From: Morinoia aosen
Taxonomy: Eukaryota; Arthropoda; Malacostraca; Amphipoda; Talitridae
Assembly: GCA_030386875.1 (NCBI GenBank)
Contig: CM059560.1
Coordinates: forward strand, 28,762,183 to 28,826,182
Length of the DNA: 64,000 nucleotides
Reading direction: 5' to 3'
Shown here: piece by piece, positions 63,429-64,000 of the stretch
Layout: every line of letters begins with the position of its first letter
Numbering within the stretch: position 1 is the first letter of the stretch
The notes under the pieces: model-generated
The model's input: the letters and a program-made list of their open reading frames with translations, nothing else
What the model was told of the DNA's origin: nothing
Database searches by the model: none
Made by a program: the position numbers and the translations under genes

Positions 63429-64000
63429 CAGTAGGTAACAAAAGTATTTGCCATATTGGTGTTTCGCGTATTTTTAAACAAATATCAAGACAAATTTAAT
63501 GAAACTTACACTCATTGCTTATTAAACTAACTCTATCCAATAATAAGAAAGAAACCAAGAAATATTTTGCTGTCAAGCTTTCATTCAAAAAATTAACCGT
63601 ACACAAAATTATTTAACACACTTGAAAATGCCATGATTAAGTGTAATATTTCAACCAATCAGAGAGCAGCACGAGGCTCAGGGCTATAAGAAGGCCAGCT
63701 GATGACAGCCCTGAGGCGCTGTGGAGCTGTCTACATCTCAATACTCTTTAAAATGGCTAAAACAAAATAATTGTGCAATTATTTGCGCAGAAGATACATA
63801 GTAAGACGTAAAGATGGGAAGGGGTGCTGGGAAATTGCTTTAGAACTGAATTTGATGGTGAGCACAGTTGGAGGTGTCGTCAGCCGGTGTAATTTTTTTT
63901 TATTATTTGAAACTGCCTAAAATATTCGAAGGAATGGTCGGCCGCGTAAATTACCTGATAATAGTGCTCAATGCATTGCTCGCACTGTAATAAAAGACTA
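63429..64000 (+). mobile_element. Tc1-like transposon, cut by the window edge
   Basis: It begins after TA (63427-63428) with CAGTAGGTAACAAAAGTATT, a typical Tc1-family inverted-repeat start. About 320 bp later come a TATAAG motif (63685-63690), framed by a 9-bp inverted repeat (CTCAGGGCT 63677-63685 and AGCCCTGAG 63707-63715), and then the transposase start. The right end lies outside the window. Confidence 0.85.
63753..64000 (+). pseudogene. Tc1-like transposase N-terminus with in-frame stops
   Basis: From ATG 63753 the frame reads MAKTK, a stop (TAA 63768-63770), then LCNYLRRRYIVRRKDGKG and EIALELNLMVSTVGGVVSR. These form the first helix-turn-helix of Tc1-type transposases. After a second stop (TAA 63918-63920) it reads NIRRNGRPRKLPDNSAQC and IARTVIKD, with the GRPRK AT-hook-like motif between the two HTH domains. 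All of this stays in one frame, so two nonsense changes, not frameshifts, inactivate it. The catalytic domain is beyond the window edge. Confidence 0.85.

Overview
The window reads as animal nuclear DNA, most likely an insect or other arthropod. It is AT-rich, almost free of long open frames, and contains spliced exons, degenerate Tc1/mariner relics, LINE retrotransposons, microsatellites and minisatellites. I see no bacterial gene layout, rRNA or tRNA. I cannot name the species.

Two parts carry real coding content. (1) On the minus strand, 58005-61316 holds the last two exons of a homologue of neuron-derived neurotrophic factor (NDNF; Drosophila nord). The splice sites are phase-compatible, and the gene continues 5' beyond the right edge, with a broken Tc1-like transposon (63429 to the edge) upstream. 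(2) On the plus strand, a full-length-looking 8.4-kb LINE (28429-36811) has a 5' UTR of diverged tandem modules, an ORF1 ending in an OTU-type cysteine protease domain, and an ORF2 with an AP endonuclease and a reverse transcriptase. ORF1 and ORF2 share one frame and are separated by a single TGA. No ATG precedes the endonuclease. ORF2 has two frameshifts, so this copy is probably dead.

The LINE lies inside a 24-bp minisatellite that encodes an octapeptide repeat (RPATPGTS). The left block (about 27640-28428) and right block (36812-36935) join in register at a shared CCT. The minisatellite itself appears to sit in an exon: a strong 3' splice site precedes it, a phase-compatible upstream exon of similar Pro/Thr/Ser-rich composition lies at 26370-26461, and downstream exon candidates lie at 36812-36982 and 37771-38142. 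The inferred picture is a Pro/Thr/Ser-repeat protein gene split by the LINE.

The rest is intergenic or intronic DNA. It holds mariner-type remnants with terminal inverted repeats (2607-3157, 3160-3357, 52610-53382, about 55560-55953), a minus-strand LINE tail (53972-54136), a 268-bp foldback (56371-56638), several hairpins, a small tandem repeat at 13681-13800, and a TATA-plus-splice-donor promoter candidate near 466-633.
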